Source: Thermus tengchongensis
Lineage (GTDB): Bacteria > Deinococcota > Deinococci > Deinococcales > Thermaceae
DNA: 64,000 nucleotides
Assembly (NCBI RefSeq): GCF_021462405.1
Contig: NZ_JAKEDU010000005.1
Span: 1-64,000, forward strand
Direction: 5' to 3'
Shown: positions 15,892 through 26,842 of the stretch, piece after piece
How the letters are laid out: every line of letters begins with the position of its first letter
Numbering within the stretch: position 1 is the stretch's first letter
The notes under the pieces: model-generated
What the model saw: the letters and a program-made list of their open reading frames with translations, nothing else
What the model was told of the DNA's origin: nothing
Database searches by the model: none
Made by a program: the position numbers and the translations under genes

Positions 15892-15920
15892 TGGACCCTG
15901 GGCCCCTTCCTCCCTACAAT
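15892..15920 (+). promoter_or_regulatory. Leaderless promoter of aroC
   Basis: TGGACC (15892-15897), 17-bp spacer, TACAAT (15915-15920); the aroC ATG begins seven bases after the -10 box, so the mRNA should start at the start codon. Confidence 0.7.
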
Positions 15921-15926
15921 GTCCCC

Positions 15927-17078
15927 ATGAGGTTCCTGACTGCAGGCGAGTCTCATGGCCCCGAGCTTCTGGCCATCATCGAGGGCCTACCCGCCGGCAT
16001 CCCCCTCACCGAGGAGGACATCAACCCCTGGCTGGAGCGGCGCCAGAAGGGGTACGGGCGGGGGCGGCGGATGGTGATCGAAACCGACCGGGTGGAGTTC
16101 CGCGCCGGGGTCAGGGCCGGGCGCACCACGGGGGCGCCGGTGGCCCTGGCCATCCGGAACGCCGACCACCGCAACTGGGTGGAGATCATGGACCCAGCCC
16201 CTGGAAACGAGCCCCGCAAAAAGGCCCTCACCGCCCCCCGTCCCGGCCACGCCGACCTCCCTGGGGGCATCAAGTACGGCCACAAGGACCTAAGGGACGT
16301 GCTGGAAAGGGCCAGCGCCCGGGAGACCGCCATGCGGGTGGCGGTGGGCGCGGTGGCCTTGAAGTTCTTGAGCCTTCTTGGAGTTGAGGGAACAGGGTAC
16401 GTGCCGGGTATGGCGGGGGTCTGGAGCCAGGTGCCCTTCGCCTGGGACCTGGTACCCCGCATAGAGGAAAGCCCCTTGCGCATGACCGACCCCGAGGCGG
16501 AAGCCGAGGTTATCCGGCGTATAGACCAAGCCAAGGCGGAAGGGGACACCTTAGGCGGGGTGATTGAGACCCGCTTCCGCGGCCTGGTGCCGGGCCTGGG
16601 GAGCCACGTGCACTGGGACCGGAAGCTGGATGGCCGCCTGGCCCAGATGGCCCTCTCCATCCCCGCGGTCAAGGGGGTAGAGATCGGCCCCGCCTTTGAG
16701 AACGCCATGCGCCGGGGCTCGGAGGTGCACGACGCCATCTACTGGAGCCCGGAACGGGGGTTTTACCGCAAGACCAACCGGGCGGGGGGCCTCGAGGGGG
16801 GCATGACCACGGGGGAGGAGCTGGTGGTGCGCGCCGCCCTCAAGCCCATCGCCACCTTGATGAAACCCCTTCCCACCGTGGACGTGGTGAGCCACGAGCC
16901 TGCGGACGCCGCCCGGGAGCGCTCCGACGTCACCGCTGTTCCGGCGGCCAGCGTGATCCTCTGCGCCCTTTCCGCCATCGTCCTGGCCCAGGCCTACCTG
17001 GAGAAGTTCGGCGGGGACACCATGGAAGAAATCCAGGACCGGGTGGAGCGGTACAAGGCCCGCGTCCTCGCCTACTGA
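15927..17078 (+). CDS. aroC: Chorismate synthase
   Basis: A 383-residue FMNH2-dependent enzyme making chorismate from EPSP, the last step of the shikimate pathway. Signature segments: FLTAGESHGPELLAIIEGLP at the N-terminus, RPGHADLPGGIKYGHKDLRD, ASARETAMRVAVGAVA and GGMTTGEELVVRAALKPIA. Length is typical. Probably leaderless. aroK follows after 25 bp with its own -10 box. Confidence 0.97.
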   Translation: MRFLTAGESHGPELLAIIEGLPAGIPLTEEDINPWLERRQKGYGRGRRMVIETDRVEFRAGVRAGRTTGAPVALAIRNADHRNWVEIMDPAPGNEPRKKALTAPRPGHADLPGGIKYGHKDLRDVLERASARETAMRVAVGAVALKFLSLLGVEGTGYVPGMAGVWSQVPFAWDLVPRIEESPLRMTDPEAEAEVIRRIDQAKAEGDTLGGVIETRFRGLVPGLGSHVHWDRKLDGRLAQMALSIPAVKGVEIGPAFENAMRRGSEVHDAIYWSPERGFYRKTNRAGGLEGGMTTGEELVVRAALKPIATLMKPLPTVDVVSHEPADAARERSDVTAVPAASVILCALSAIVLAQAYLEKFGGDTMEEIQDRVERYKARVLAY

Positions 17079-17091
17079 AGCTCTGCCGGGT

Positions 17092-17097
17092 TAGGAT
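17092..17097 (+). promoter_or_regulatory. -10 box of a leaderless aroK promoter
   Basis: TAGGAT with six bases to the aroK ATG at 17104; this allows aroK-aroB transcription independent of aroC. Confidence 0.5.
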
Positions 17098-17103
17098 AGG
17101 CCA

Positions 17104-17635
17104 ATGGCCCGCCTCGAGGTGCCCCGCCCCGCCACCTTCGTGAGCCTCACCGGCTTCATGGGGGTGGGGAAAAGCCGCATTGGCCGGGAGCTGGCCCGCG
17201 CCCTCATGCTCCACTTCATCGACCTGGACCGCTACATCGAACGGCGCACCGGCCTCTCCATCCCCGACATCTTCCGCCATCTCGGGGAGGAGGCCTTCCG
17301 GCGCATGGAGAAGGAGGCGGTGCGGGAGCTCATCGCCAAGGACTTTCTGGTCCTCTCCCTGGGCGGGGGCACCTTCGTGGACCCGGAAAACCGGGCCCTG
17401 CTCCTGCAACGGGGCCCAGTGGTGGCCCTCTGGGCCAGCCCGGAAACCATCCTGGAGCGGGCCACCCGCAAGCCGGGGGAAAGGCCCCTTTTACAGGTGG
17501 AAAACCCCTTGGAGCGCATAAGGACCCTCCTCGAGGCCCGCAAACCCATCTACCAGGAGGCCCACGTGCACGTATCCACGGACGGCAGGAAGGTGGAGGA
17601 AGTGGTGGAGGAAGTGGTGGAGAAGCTCTGGCGCT

Positions 17636-17658
<23 letters not shown>
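17104..17658 (+). CDS. aroK: Shikimate kinase
   Basis: A 184-residue P-loop kinase phosphorylating shikimate. Walker A is GFMGVGKSRIG (about 16-26). The shikimate-binding DLDRYIERRTG, the RRMEKEAV-type segment and LGGGTFVDPENRALL follow. The end contains a valine-glutamate repeat (VEEVVEEVVEKL). It overlaps aroB by 23 bases in another frame, so the two are coupled. Confidence 0.96.
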
Positions 17659-20058
<2,400 letters not shown>

Positions 20059-20098
20059 CTAGCACAACCAGCCCCCCGGGCACAAGCCGAAGGCCCCC

Positions 20099-20104
20099 TA
20101 GAAT
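20099..20104 (+). promoter_or_regulatory. -10 box upstream of the acpS leader ORF
   Basis: TAGAAT with six bases to ATG 20111, the leaderless spacing seen elsewhere in the window; no clear -35. Confidence 0.45.
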
Positions 20105-20110
20105 GGGGCC

Positions 20111-20221
20111 ATGAACCGAGGAGGGCAGAAACCGGGATTTCCCCCTCAGGATGCCGCGGCAGGAAGCTGGCCGGAAAACCCCCGGGGGCGGGGGGCGTGC
20201 GTCCGCCCTGACCCCCAATGA
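20111..20221 (+). CDS. Possible 36-codon leader ORF coupled to acpS
   Basis: ATG 20111 sits at the predicted mRNA start (TAGAAT at 20099-20104). It opens 36 codons whose TGA overlaps the acpS ATG as ATGA. The product starts [10 protein letters not shown] and is proline- and glycine-rich, with no recognisable domain. Its value may be to bring ribosomes to acpS, which has no SD of its own. It could also be a chance ORF in GC-rich DNA. Confidence 0.35.
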   Translation: MNRGGQKPGFPPQDAAAGSWPENPRGRGACVRPDPQ

Positions 20222-20595
20222 TCCGGGCCCTGGGCGCCGACCTGGTGGAGATCGCCCGGGTGCGGAGGCTCCTCGCCCGCCACGGGGAGCGCGCTTTGAA
20301 GCGGCTTTTCGCGGAGGAGGAACTGGCCTACGCCCTCCGCCACCAGGACCCCGCCCCCAGCCTGGCCGCCCGACTGGCCGCCAAGGAGGCCTTCCAAAAG
20401 TGCTGGCCGGAAAGCCTCTCCTGGAAGGAGGTCTGGGTGGGGATGGAGGGGAAAAGGCCGGTTTTGCGCTTTGCTCCCCGGGTAAAGGCCCGCCTCGAGG
20501 CGGAAAACCTTTTCGCTCACCTCTCCCTAAGCCACGAGAAAAGCCACGCCCTGGCGGTGGTAGTGCTGGAGGCTAGGGGACCAGCCGGAGGATGA
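20218..20595 (+). CDS. acpS: Holo-[acyl-carrier-protein] synthase
   Basis: A 125-residue enzyme transferring the 4'-phosphopantetheine arm of CoA to acyl carrier protein. The two metal-binding blocks are [16 protein letters not shown] at the N-terminus and [13 protein letters not shown] at about residues 50-62. [16 protein letters not shown] closes the fold. Length is typical. No SD is visible; the start overlaps the stop of a short upstream ORF. The 3' end overlaps a convergent gene by 23 bases. Confidence 0.95.
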   Translation: MIRALGADLVEIARVRRLLARHGERALKRLFAEEELAYALRHQDPAPSLAARLAAKEAFQKCWPESLSWKEVWVGMEGKRPVLRFAPRVKARLEAENLFAHLSLSHEKSHALAVVVLEARGPAGG

Positions 20596-20938
20596 GGGCG
20601 TAGCTGTAAGTCCCTCCCCTGCCCGCCGCCAAAGCTCCCTGGACCATGTTCCAAAGGACCAGGACCAGGAGAGCCACGGCCAAGGGCACCGCCACCACGA
20701 GCCCCACCACGGTGATGGCCAAAAGGAAAAGACCGAGGCCGTAAAGGGTGTAGCTGATCTGCCCGTTTAAGGACTCCTTGGCGTGAGCCTGCACAAAGGA
20801 GCTTTTAGGACCCCAAACCAAGATAGCCAGGGGTAGGAGGATCTGGCCTATGAGGATGAAGTACCCCACCAAGGGAGCCAGGTGGGCCACCGCCGCCCAG
20901 GTGCGCTCTGCATCCGTCAAGGGGGTGGGTTGCTCCAT
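20573..20938 (-). CDS. DUF4870 (Tic20-like) membrane protein
   Basis: A 121-residue protein with three hydrophobic segments. It begins [20 protein letters not shown]. The later [18 protein letters not shown] segment (about 62-79) is the hallmark of DUF4870, a family of unknown function related to Tic20. It is tail-to-tail with acpS and upstream of no gene in its own direction, so context gives no hint. Confidence 0.8.
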   Translation of the reverse strand: MEQPTPLTDAERTWAAVAHLAPLVGYFILIGQILLPLAILVWGPKSSFVQAHAKESLNGQISYTLYGLGLFLLAITVVGLVVAVPLAVALLVLVLWNMVQGALAAGRGGTYSYALILRLVP

Positions 20939-20982
20939 AAAACCAGTTTACCAAAGAAGGAAAACCTGAGGCTCCCGCTTGC

Positions 20983-21555
20983 CTAGGCCACCCCCTCCAC
21001 CTCGTCCCGGATGCGGATGGGTCCTTGTTTTTCCGGCCTAAGGCCCACCTTGTCCTGGTAGAAGGCCCGGATCTCGGCGAAGTCCCGCCTTATGTCCCCC
21101 GTGGGCCAGAGGTAGCCCCCGATGCCCACCTCCTTGCGCCGGAAGTCAGCGTAACCCAGGGCGATGGGCACCCCCGCCTTCAGGGCCATGTAGTAGAAGC
21201 CGGTGCGCCAGTAGGGGGCCTGGCTCCGGGTGCCCTCGGGGGTGATGAGGATGGCGATCTCCTCCTCCCGCTGGAAGATGGCCGCCACCTGGTCCACCAG
21301 GTTATTCTTGCGGGAGCGGTCCACGGGAATGCCCCCGAGGAGGCGGAGAAGCCAGCCCAAGGGCGGGCGGAAAAGCTCCTTCTTGCCCAGCCACCTGGCC
21401 CGGATGCCTAAGGCCCAAAGGGCCAGAAGGCCCACGAAGAAGTCCCAGTTGGAAGTGTGGGGCGCCCCGATGAGCACGTACTTCTTGCTGGGAGGCTCGG
21501 GCATGTGGTAGCGCCAGCCCAGCCCGCGAAGAACCAAGCCTGCGAGGATGCGCAT
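20983..21555 (-). CDS. Lysophospholipid-type acyltransferase
   Basis: About 190 residues from ATG 21555; an upstream in-frame extension to 21615 is unlikely because TATACT (21566-21571, minus) lies ten bases before that ATG. The acyltransferase block I is APHTSNWDFFVGLLAL with the catalytic HxxxxD. Block III is ITPEGTRSQAPYWRTGFY. It belongs to the PlsC-like superfamily that acylates glycerolipids; the acceptor is not deducible. It is divergent from der with overlapping promoters. Confidence 0.85.
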   Translation of the reverse strand: MRILAGLVLRGLGWRYHMPEPPSKKYVLIGAPHTSNWDFFVGLLALWALGIRARWLGKKELFRPPLGWLLRLLGGIPVDRSRKNNLVDQVAAIFQREEEIAILITPEGTRSQAPYWRTGFYYMALKAGVPIALGYADFRRKEVGIGGYLWPTGDIRRDFAEIRAFYQDKVGLRPEKQGPIRIRDEVEGVA

Positions 21556-21565
21556 AACCTCGCCA

Positions 21566-21586
21566 GTATACCCCCTGTGGTACACT
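21566..21586. promoter_or_regulatory. Overlapping divergent -10 boxes (acyltransferase / der)
   Basis: Minus-strand TATACT at 21566-21571 serves the acyltransferase; plus-strand TACACT at 21581-21586 serves der. The two core promoters share the same 40 bp, so polymerase could not occupy both at once. Confidence 0.5.
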
Positions 21587-21635
21587 AGAAGGAAGGTGGG
21601 GTGGGGTGATCCCACCCCTCTTTTCTGGGGTGAAG

Positions 21636-22934
21636 ATGCACAAGGTCGTGATCGTGGGAAGGCCCAACGTGGGCAAGTCCAGCCTGTTCAACCGCCTCCT
21701 GGGGAAAAGGAGCGCGGTGGTGGCCGATGTGCCCGGGGTCACCCGCGACCTCAAGGAGGGCGTGGTGGAAACGGACCAGGGCCGCTTCCTCCTGGTGGAC
21801 ACCGGGGGGCTCTGGTCCGGAGACAAGTGGGAGCGGAAGATCCAGGAAAAGGTGGACCGGGCCCTGGAGGACGCCGAGGTGGTTCTCTTCGCTGTGGACG
21901 GCCGCTCCGAGCTCACCCAGGCGGATTACGAGGTGGCGGAGTACCTACGCCGCAAGGGCAAGCCCGTGATCCTGGTGGCCACCAAGGTGGACGACCCCAA
22001 GCACGAGCACTACCTGGGCCCCCTCTATACCCTGGGGTTCGGCGATCCCATCCCCACCTCCAGCGAGCATGCAAGAGGCCTCGAGGAACTCCTGGAGGCC
22101 ATCTGGGAAAAGCTTCCTGTTCGGCACATCGAGTCGGAGCCGGAAGTGGCGGGCATCAAGCTCGCCATCGTGGGCCGACCCAATGCCGGGAAAAGTAGCC
22201 TCCTCAACGCCATTTTGGGGGAGGAAAGGGTCATTGTTTCCGAGGAGCCCGGCACCACCCGAGACGCCATCGACGTGCACTTCACCTTCCGCGGCCAACC
22301 CTTCGTCCTGGTGGACACCGCCGGCATCCGCAAGCGGCCGGAAACCTTGGTAGAGGAGCTGGCCATCCGGCGAAGCCTCAAGGCCATTGAGGAAGCGGAC
22401 GTGGTCCTTCTGGTCATAGACCCCTTCCAGGTGGGAGACCGGGAACTCAAGCTGGCCAACCACGCCCTGGAAAAGGGAAAGCCTGTGGTCCTGGTCATCA
22501 GCAAGTGGGACCTGGTGCGGAAGGAAGAAGCCCCCAAGGTGCGGCGGGAACTGAAGGAAAAGCTTGCGCACCTGGAGCATCTTCCCCGGGTGTTCACCTC
22601 GGCCTTCACCAAGCAGAACCTGGAGCGGATCTTCAGCGAGGCGGTGCGCCTATTCGAGCTCAACCACACCCGCATCCCCACCGCCGAGCTCAACCGCTGG
22701 CTTTCCGTCTGGACGGCGAAGGTGCAACTTCCCAACTTCAAGGGCAAACCCTTGAAGATCCTCTACGCCACCCAGCCCGAGGTGGCCCCACCCACTTTCG
22801 TCTTCTTCGTAAACCACCCGGAGTTCGTGACCCGGGCCTTTGAGAACTACCTGAAAAACCGCATCGGTGAGGACCTGGGCCTTAAGGAAGTGCCCTTCCG
22901 CCTGGTCTTCCGCGGACGTCGGGAAGAAGGCTAA
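21636..22934 (+). CDS. der: Ribosome-assembly GTPase Der (EngA)
   Basis: A 432-residue GTPase with two tandem G domains and a KH-like C-terminal domain, acting in 50S subunit maturation. The first P-loop is GRPNVGKSS (about 8-16) with DTGG. The second is GRPNAGKSS (about 179-187) with DTAGIRKR and SKWD. ATG 21636 gives the usual length and removes a ten-residue non-conserved extension. The end overlaps the convergent phosphatidyltransferase gene by four bases. Confidence 0.96.
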   Translation: MHKVVIVGRPNVGKSSLFNRLLGKRSAVVADVPGVTRDLKEGVVETDQGRFLLVDTGGLWSGDKWERKIQEKVDRALEDAEVVLFAVDGRSELTQADYEVAEYLRRKGKPVILVATKVDDPKHEHYLGPLYTLGFGDPIPTSSEHARGLEELLEAIWEKLPVRHIESEPEVAGIKLAIVGRPNAGKSSLLNAILGEERVIVSEEPGTTRDAIDVHFTFRGQPFVLVDTAGIRKRPETLVEELAIRRSLKAIEEADVVLLVIDPFQVGDRELKLANHALEKGKPVVLVISKWDLVRKEEAPKVRRELKEKLAHLEHLPRVFTSAFTKQNLERIFSEAVRLFELNHTRIPTAELNRWLSVWTAKVQLPNFKGKPLKILYATQPEVAPPTFVFFVNHPEFVTRAFENYLKNRIGEDLGLKEVPFRLVFRGRREEG

Positions 22935-23476
22935 GGGCGGCTTTCCCGGCGCGCGGAAGCCAAGAGGCCTGCGTCCACCATAAACTCCACCACCACCCCT
23001 AAAAAGCGCCTTCCATCTAGAAGAAGCATAAGAAAGGCCCAGATGACTGCTTCCCAAAAGGCCTCCGGGGCCAGTTTATGGGCGTAGTAGAAAGGGGCGA
23101 AGGTAGCCGGTACTTGCAGGAGCATGGAAAGGCTTTTCTTGGGATAGCGAAGGAGGAGGACCAGACTCCCCACCGCCCAACTCCAGGCGAAACCTTCCGG
23201 CACCAGCCCCGCCCCGACCAGATAGGCCAGGCCTGCCCAGGCAAGCCCGGCATCCAAGGGATAATCCCAGGCCGCCAGGGGCGAAGGCCGCCTCGAGGCC
23301 CGGGCCAGTACCCCGTCCAATACATCCAGGGTCCAACCCAGGAGCAAAAGGCGCACCACCCCGGCCAGGGCCTCGGGTCCCTCCCCCACCCGGAGGAGAA
23401 CCAGGGCCACCACCCCACCCCGGGCCAGGGTGGCCACGTCAGCCAGAAGCCGAAGGATGCGTTCCACTCTCCCCAT
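22931..23476 (-). CDS. CDP-alcohol phosphatidyltransferase family protein
   Basis: About 181 residues with four to six membrane segments. The active-site motif of the family is D-x2-D-G-x2-A-R-x-G-x-D-x3-D. Here it reads TLDVLDGVLARASRR, then AAWDYPLDAGLA, so the aspartates are kept but the spacing differs from the canonical form. Function (phospholipid headgroup transfer) is therefore probable but the product is unknown. ATG 23476 removes a proline-rich, non-membrane extension; it lies inside cobB (38-bp overlap), suggesting coupling. Confidence 0.7.
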   Translation of the reverse strand: MGRVERILRLLADVATLARGGVVALVLLRVGEGPEALAGVVRLLLLGWTLDVLDGVLARASRRPSPLAAWDYPLDAGLAWAGLAYLVGAGLVPEGFAWSWAVGSLVLLLRYPKKSLSMLLQVPATFAPFYYAHKLAPEAFWEAVIWAFLMLLLDGRRFLGVVVEFMVDAGLLASARRESRP

Positions 23477-24200
23477 ATCCCAGCGCCTGCAAGCCCTCCA
23501 CCGCCCCCATCCGCAAGGATAGGTGGGCCAAGGGGGTAAGGGGGGTGGGCTCGGGATTGACCTCAATCAGATAAGCCCCGCCTGTGAAGGCAATGCGTCC
23601 CAAGGAAGCCGCAGGTTCCACCTCGGCGCTGGTGCCCACCACCAGGGCCACATCCGCCTGGGCAAAGGCCTTTTCCGCCTTCTCCCAAGCCCCCTCAGGT
23701 AAGAACTCCCCAAACCAGACCACGTCGGGCCGGGCCCTATGCCCACAAAGGGGACAGAAGGGTGGAGGGGTGAAAGGGTCGGGGAGCAAAAACCGATGCC
23801 CGCACGCCTCACAGCGGGCCCGGAGGAGGTTGCCGTGAAGCTCCACTAGGTTCCGGCTCCCCGCCAGGGCGTGGAGGCCGTCCACGTTCTGGGTAACCAG
23901 GAGGAACTCCCCCCCTCGCGCCAAAACCTCCTCCTCCAAGCGCACCAGGGCCAGGTGGGCCGGGTTGGGAAGGGCCTCCCGCACCTTGGCGATGCGCCAG
24001 GCGTACCAGGCCCAAACCTTCTCCGGGTTCCGGGCGTAAGCCTCCGGGGTGGCGTAATCCAGGGGGTTAAACTCCTTCCAAAGCCCCTCCGCATCCCGGA
24101 AGGTGGGAATCCCCGAGGGCTTGGAGATGCCCGCTCCGGTGAGAACCGCCACCCGCCGGGCTGCCCGCAGGCGGGCGCGGGCTTCCTCCAGCCGCTCCAT
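23439..24200 (-). CDS. cobB: Sir2-family NAD-dependent protein deacylase
   Basis: A 253-residue sirtuin that removes acyl groups from lysines with NAD. Motifs: TGAGISKPSGIPTFR for NAD, TQNVDGLHALAG with catalytic His in VELHGNL, and the zinc cysteines CEACGHRF and CPLCGH. GTSAEVEPAA closes the NAD pocket. Family complete. It is divergent from the nnr gene, with 35 bp between the start codons, and coupled to the downstream membrane protein. Confidence 0.95.
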   Translation of the reverse strand: MERLEEARARLRAARRVAVLTGAGISKPSGIPTFRDAEGLWKEFNPLDYATPEAYARNPEKVWAWYAWRIAKVREALPNPAHLALVRLEEEVLARGGEFLLVTQNVDGLHALAGSRNLVELHGNLLRARCEACGHRFLLPDPFTPPPFCPLCGHRARPDVVWFGEFLPEGAWEKAEKAFAQADVALVVGTSAEVEPAASLGRIAFTGGAYLIEVNPEPTPLTPLAHLSLRMGAVEGLQALGYGESGTHPSASG

Positions 24201-24235
24201 AAGGCCATGGTAACGCAGAAGGTATCCTGGAAGCC

Positions 24236-25684
24236 ATGAGGCTCTTCACCCCCGAGGCCATGCGGGAAGCGGACCGCAAGGCAGCCGAGATGGGCTACCC
24301 CAGCCTCCTCCTCATGGAGTGGGCGGGGTGGAAGGCGGCGAGGGTCTACCGGGAGCTTTTTGGCCACCGCCCCGCCGTGGTGCTGGCGGGCAAGGGGAAT
24401 AACGGCGGCGACGGCCTGGTCCTGGCCCGGCACCTCCTCCTGGAAGGCGTAGCCGTGCGGGTCTACGCCGCGGAGGGGCAGGAGGGGGACGCCCTCTTGG
24501 CCCGGCAGGCCCTCGAGGCCCACGGGCTGGACCTGCGCCCCCTGGAGGAAGCCGCCTGGGGGCCGGGCGAGGTGCTGGTGGACGCCCTTTTCGGCACCGG
24601 GCTGAAGGGGCCCCTGGGGGGCCTTTACGCCGGGCTGGTGGACCGGGTGAACGCCTCCGGCCTCCCCGTCCTGGCCCTGGACCTGCCCTCGGGGCTTCCC
24701 TACGCCCCCCACGTGCGGGCCACGGCCACCGTGGCCTTTGCCGCCCTCAAAACCCCCCACCTCCTCCTGCGGGAGGCTTGCGGCCGACTCTTCCTGGCGG
24801 AAATCGGCCTGCCCCGGCACCTCCTGGAGCGGGAGGACCTGCCCGAGGTGGCCACGCCGGAGGCCCTCCTCCCCCTCCTGCCCCAGCGCCCCCTCACCGC
24901 CCACAAGGGGAGCGTGGGCCGGGTGGGGGTCTTGGGGGGGTTTCGGGGGGAGGGGCTCCGCTACGCCGGGGCCCCGGTCCTGGCCGCTTGGGGCGCCTAC
25001 CGCATGGGAGCGGGATTGGTGCACCTGGTGGCCCCGGAAGGCACCCCCCTGGAGCCCCTCGAGGCCGTCTTCCACCCCGTGGAAGCCCCTGCTCTCCCGT
25101 CCATGCGGGTGGAGGCCCTGGCGGTGGGGATGGGCGGGGGGCCTTGGGGGCGGGAGTGGGCGTTGGCGGCCCTTCAGGCCCAGCTACCCACGGTGCTGGA
25201 CGCCGACGCCCTCCAGCCCGAGGTGGTGGAGGCCTACCGCAAGGCCGGAGTCAAAGCCGTCCTCACCCCCCACGCAGGGGAAGCGGGCAGGCTCCTCGGG
25301 AAGGCCCCCGAGGAGGTGGCCCAAGACCCCCTGGCCTCGGCCCAGGCCCTGGCGGGGGCCACGGGGCAGGTGGTGGTACTGAAGGGCAACCCCACGGTGG
25401 TGGCGGAAGGTAGCCGCCTCTCCGTGAACCCCACGGGCAACCCCGCCCTGGCCACCGGGGGCACGGGGGATGTCCTCTCCGGGGCCATCGCCGCCCTTTT
25501 GGCAGCCGGCCTTGCCCCCTTTGACGCCGCAAGGCTTGGGGTCTACCTCCACGGCCTCGCCGGGGACTTGCTGGCGGCGGAAAAGGGGGTTGGGCTTTTA
25601 GCCCGCGAGGTGGCGGAGGCCCTGCCCCGGGCCAGGGAAGCCCTGGTGCGAGGGCAAAGCCCCCTGCCCTTCGCCTGGGTGTAA
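24236..25684 (+). CDS. nnr: Bifunctional NAD(P)H-hydrate repair enzyme
   Basis: 482 residues fusing NAD(P)HX epimerase (N-terminal ~210) and ADP-dependent NAD(P)HX dehydratase (C-terminal ~270), which repair heat-damaged hydrated nicotinamide cofactors. Epimerase: AGKGNNGGDGLVLARHLL, FGTGLKGPLGG, ALDLPSGLP. Dehydratase: AHKGSVGRVGVLGG, LTPHAGEAGRLLG and NPALATGGTGDVLSGAIAA. The need should be high in a thermophile. TATCCT (24222-24227) stands eight bases before the ATG. Confidence 0.95.
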   Translation: MRLFTPEAMREADRKAAEMGYPSLLLMEWAGWKAARVYRELFGHRPAVVLAGKGNNGGDGLVLARHLLLEGVAVRVYAAEGQEGDALLARQALEAHGLDLRPLEEAAWGPGEVLVDALFGTGLKGPLGGLYAGLVDRVNASGLPVLALDLPSGLPYAPHVRATATVAFAALKTPHLLLREACGRLFLAEIGLPRHLLEREDLPEVATPEALLPLLPQRPLTAHKGSVGRVGVLGGFRGEGLRYAGAPVLAAWGAYRMGAGLVHLVAPEGTPLEPLEAVFHPVEAPALPSMRVEALAVGMGGGPWGREWALAALQAQLPTVLDADALQPEVVEAYRKAGVKAVLTPHAGEAGRLLGKAPEEVAQDPLASAQALAGATGQVVVLKGNPTVVAEGSRLSVNPTGNPALATGGTGDVLSGAIAALLAAGLAPFDAARLGVYLHGLAGDLLAAEKGVGLLAREVAEALPRAREALVRGQSPLPFAWV

Positions 25685-25723
25685 CCCCGGAGCAGAGGGC
25701 CCAGCCCAAGGCCAAAGGCCACT

Positions 25724-25900
25724 TCAGAGGTCGGGCACCTGCTGAGAGCGACCCGTCGGCGGGTACCCGGGGCGAAACAGGAAGGGGGCCAAAAGGACGC
25801 CCGCGACGAAGGGATCGACCACCGCCCCCTCTACCCGACGAGCCAGCTCCTCAGGGAACACGAGGCCAAGGCCAAAGTAGAGGACGGCGAGGGCAAGCAA
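25724..25900 (-). CDS. Possible small membrane protein or gene remnant
   Basis: The minus strand of the gap between nnr and thrB reads as 58 codons from TTG 25900 to TGA 25724. Two hydrophobic stretches (LALAVLYFGLGLVF and VAGVLLAPFLF) flank a charged PEELARRVEG loop, which looks like real membrane-protein sequence. A stop codon closes the frame seven codons upstream and no SD is seen. It may be the truncated end of a larger gene or a genuine mini-protein. Confidence 0.35.
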   Translation of the reverse strand: MLALAVLYFGLGLVFPEELARRVEGAVVDPFVAGVLLAPFLFRPGYPPTGRSQQVPDL

Positions 25901-25963
25901 AGGGACTTCTTCTTGTCAACACCCCAGGAAAGCCCCTGGTATGCTGGGGGCGGTATAGGCCGT

Positions 25964-26842
25964 ATGGAAGGCAAAGTCCGCCTCTATGTCCCCGCCACCC
26001 TGGCCAACCTGGGCTCGGGGTTTGACGCCCTAGGGGTAGCCTTGGACCTCTACCTGGAGGTGGAAGCCGAGCCCGCAAGAGAGGACGCTTTTTTCTACGA
26101 GGGCGAGGGCCACGTGGAGGGAACGGACAACCTCATCCACCAGGGTTACCGGGCGGGGATGCGGGCCTTGGGCCTCCCGCCTGAACCCTTGCGCATCCGG
26201 GCCTTCAACCCCATCCCCCTGGCCCGAGGGATGGGAAGCTCCTCGGCGGCTCTGGTGGCGGGGGTGGCCCTGGCGGACCGCTTTTCCGGGGGTAGCCTTG
26301 GGCGGGAGGGGGTCTTCCGGGTGGCGGCTGGAGTAGAGGGCCACCCCGACAACGTGGCCCCCGCAGTCTACGGCGGCTTCGTGGCTGCCCTGGCGGAACC
26401 GCCTCTGGCCATCCCTCTCCCTAAGCCCCAGGGAGTGTACTTTGTGCTGGCCGTACCCCCCTACGAAGTGCCTACCCCCCTGGCCCGGGCGGCCTTGCCC
26501 GCGAAGGTTCCCTTAAAAGATGCCGTGTTTAACCTGGCCCGCAGTGCCCTTTGGCCTGCTGCCCTCTCCTCAGGAAGGCTAGAGGCCCTACGGGAAGCCT
26601 GCCGGGATCGCCTCCACCAGGTTTACCGCGCCCACTTGATGCCTGGCATCTTGGAAGCCATAGAAGGCGCCTTGAAAGCCGGGGCCCTGGCAGCCTTTGT
26701 GGGGGGAGCGGGTCCCACCCTAGCCGCCTTGGCCCGGGAGGATGAGCTGGAGGAGGTGGCAAAGGCCCTCGAGGACTACCGGGGACAAGGGCGTACGCTA
26801 GTGTTGAACATCGGGGAGGGATACTTCTGGAAGGAAACTTGA
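25964..26842 (+). CDS. thrB: Homoserine kinase
   Basis: A 292-residue GHMP kinase phosphorylating homoserine in threonine synthesis. It begins MEGKVRLYVPATLANLGSGF, typical ThrB. The ATP loop is NPIPLARGMGSSSAALVAG, with EGHPDNVAPAVYGG and the C-terminal FVGGAGPTLAAL. An upstream 17-residue extension is rejected because the conserved sequence starts at ATG 25964; TATGCT at 25940-25945 may be the -10 box. Overlaps the next gene by four bases. Confidence 0.95.
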   Translation: MEGKVRLYVPATLANLGSGFDALGVALDLYLEVEAEPAREDAFFYEGEGHVEGTDNLIHQGYRAGMRALGLPPEPLRIRAFNPIPLARGMGSSSAALVAGVALADRFSGGSLGREGVFRVAAGVEGHPDNVAPAVYGGFVAALAEPPLAIPLPKPQGVYFVLAVPPYEVPTPLARAALPAKVPLKDAVFNLARSALWPAALSSGRLEALREACRDRLHQVYRAHLMPGILEAIEGALKAGALAAFVGGAGPTLAALAREDELEEVAKALEDYRGQGRTLVLNIGEGYFWKET

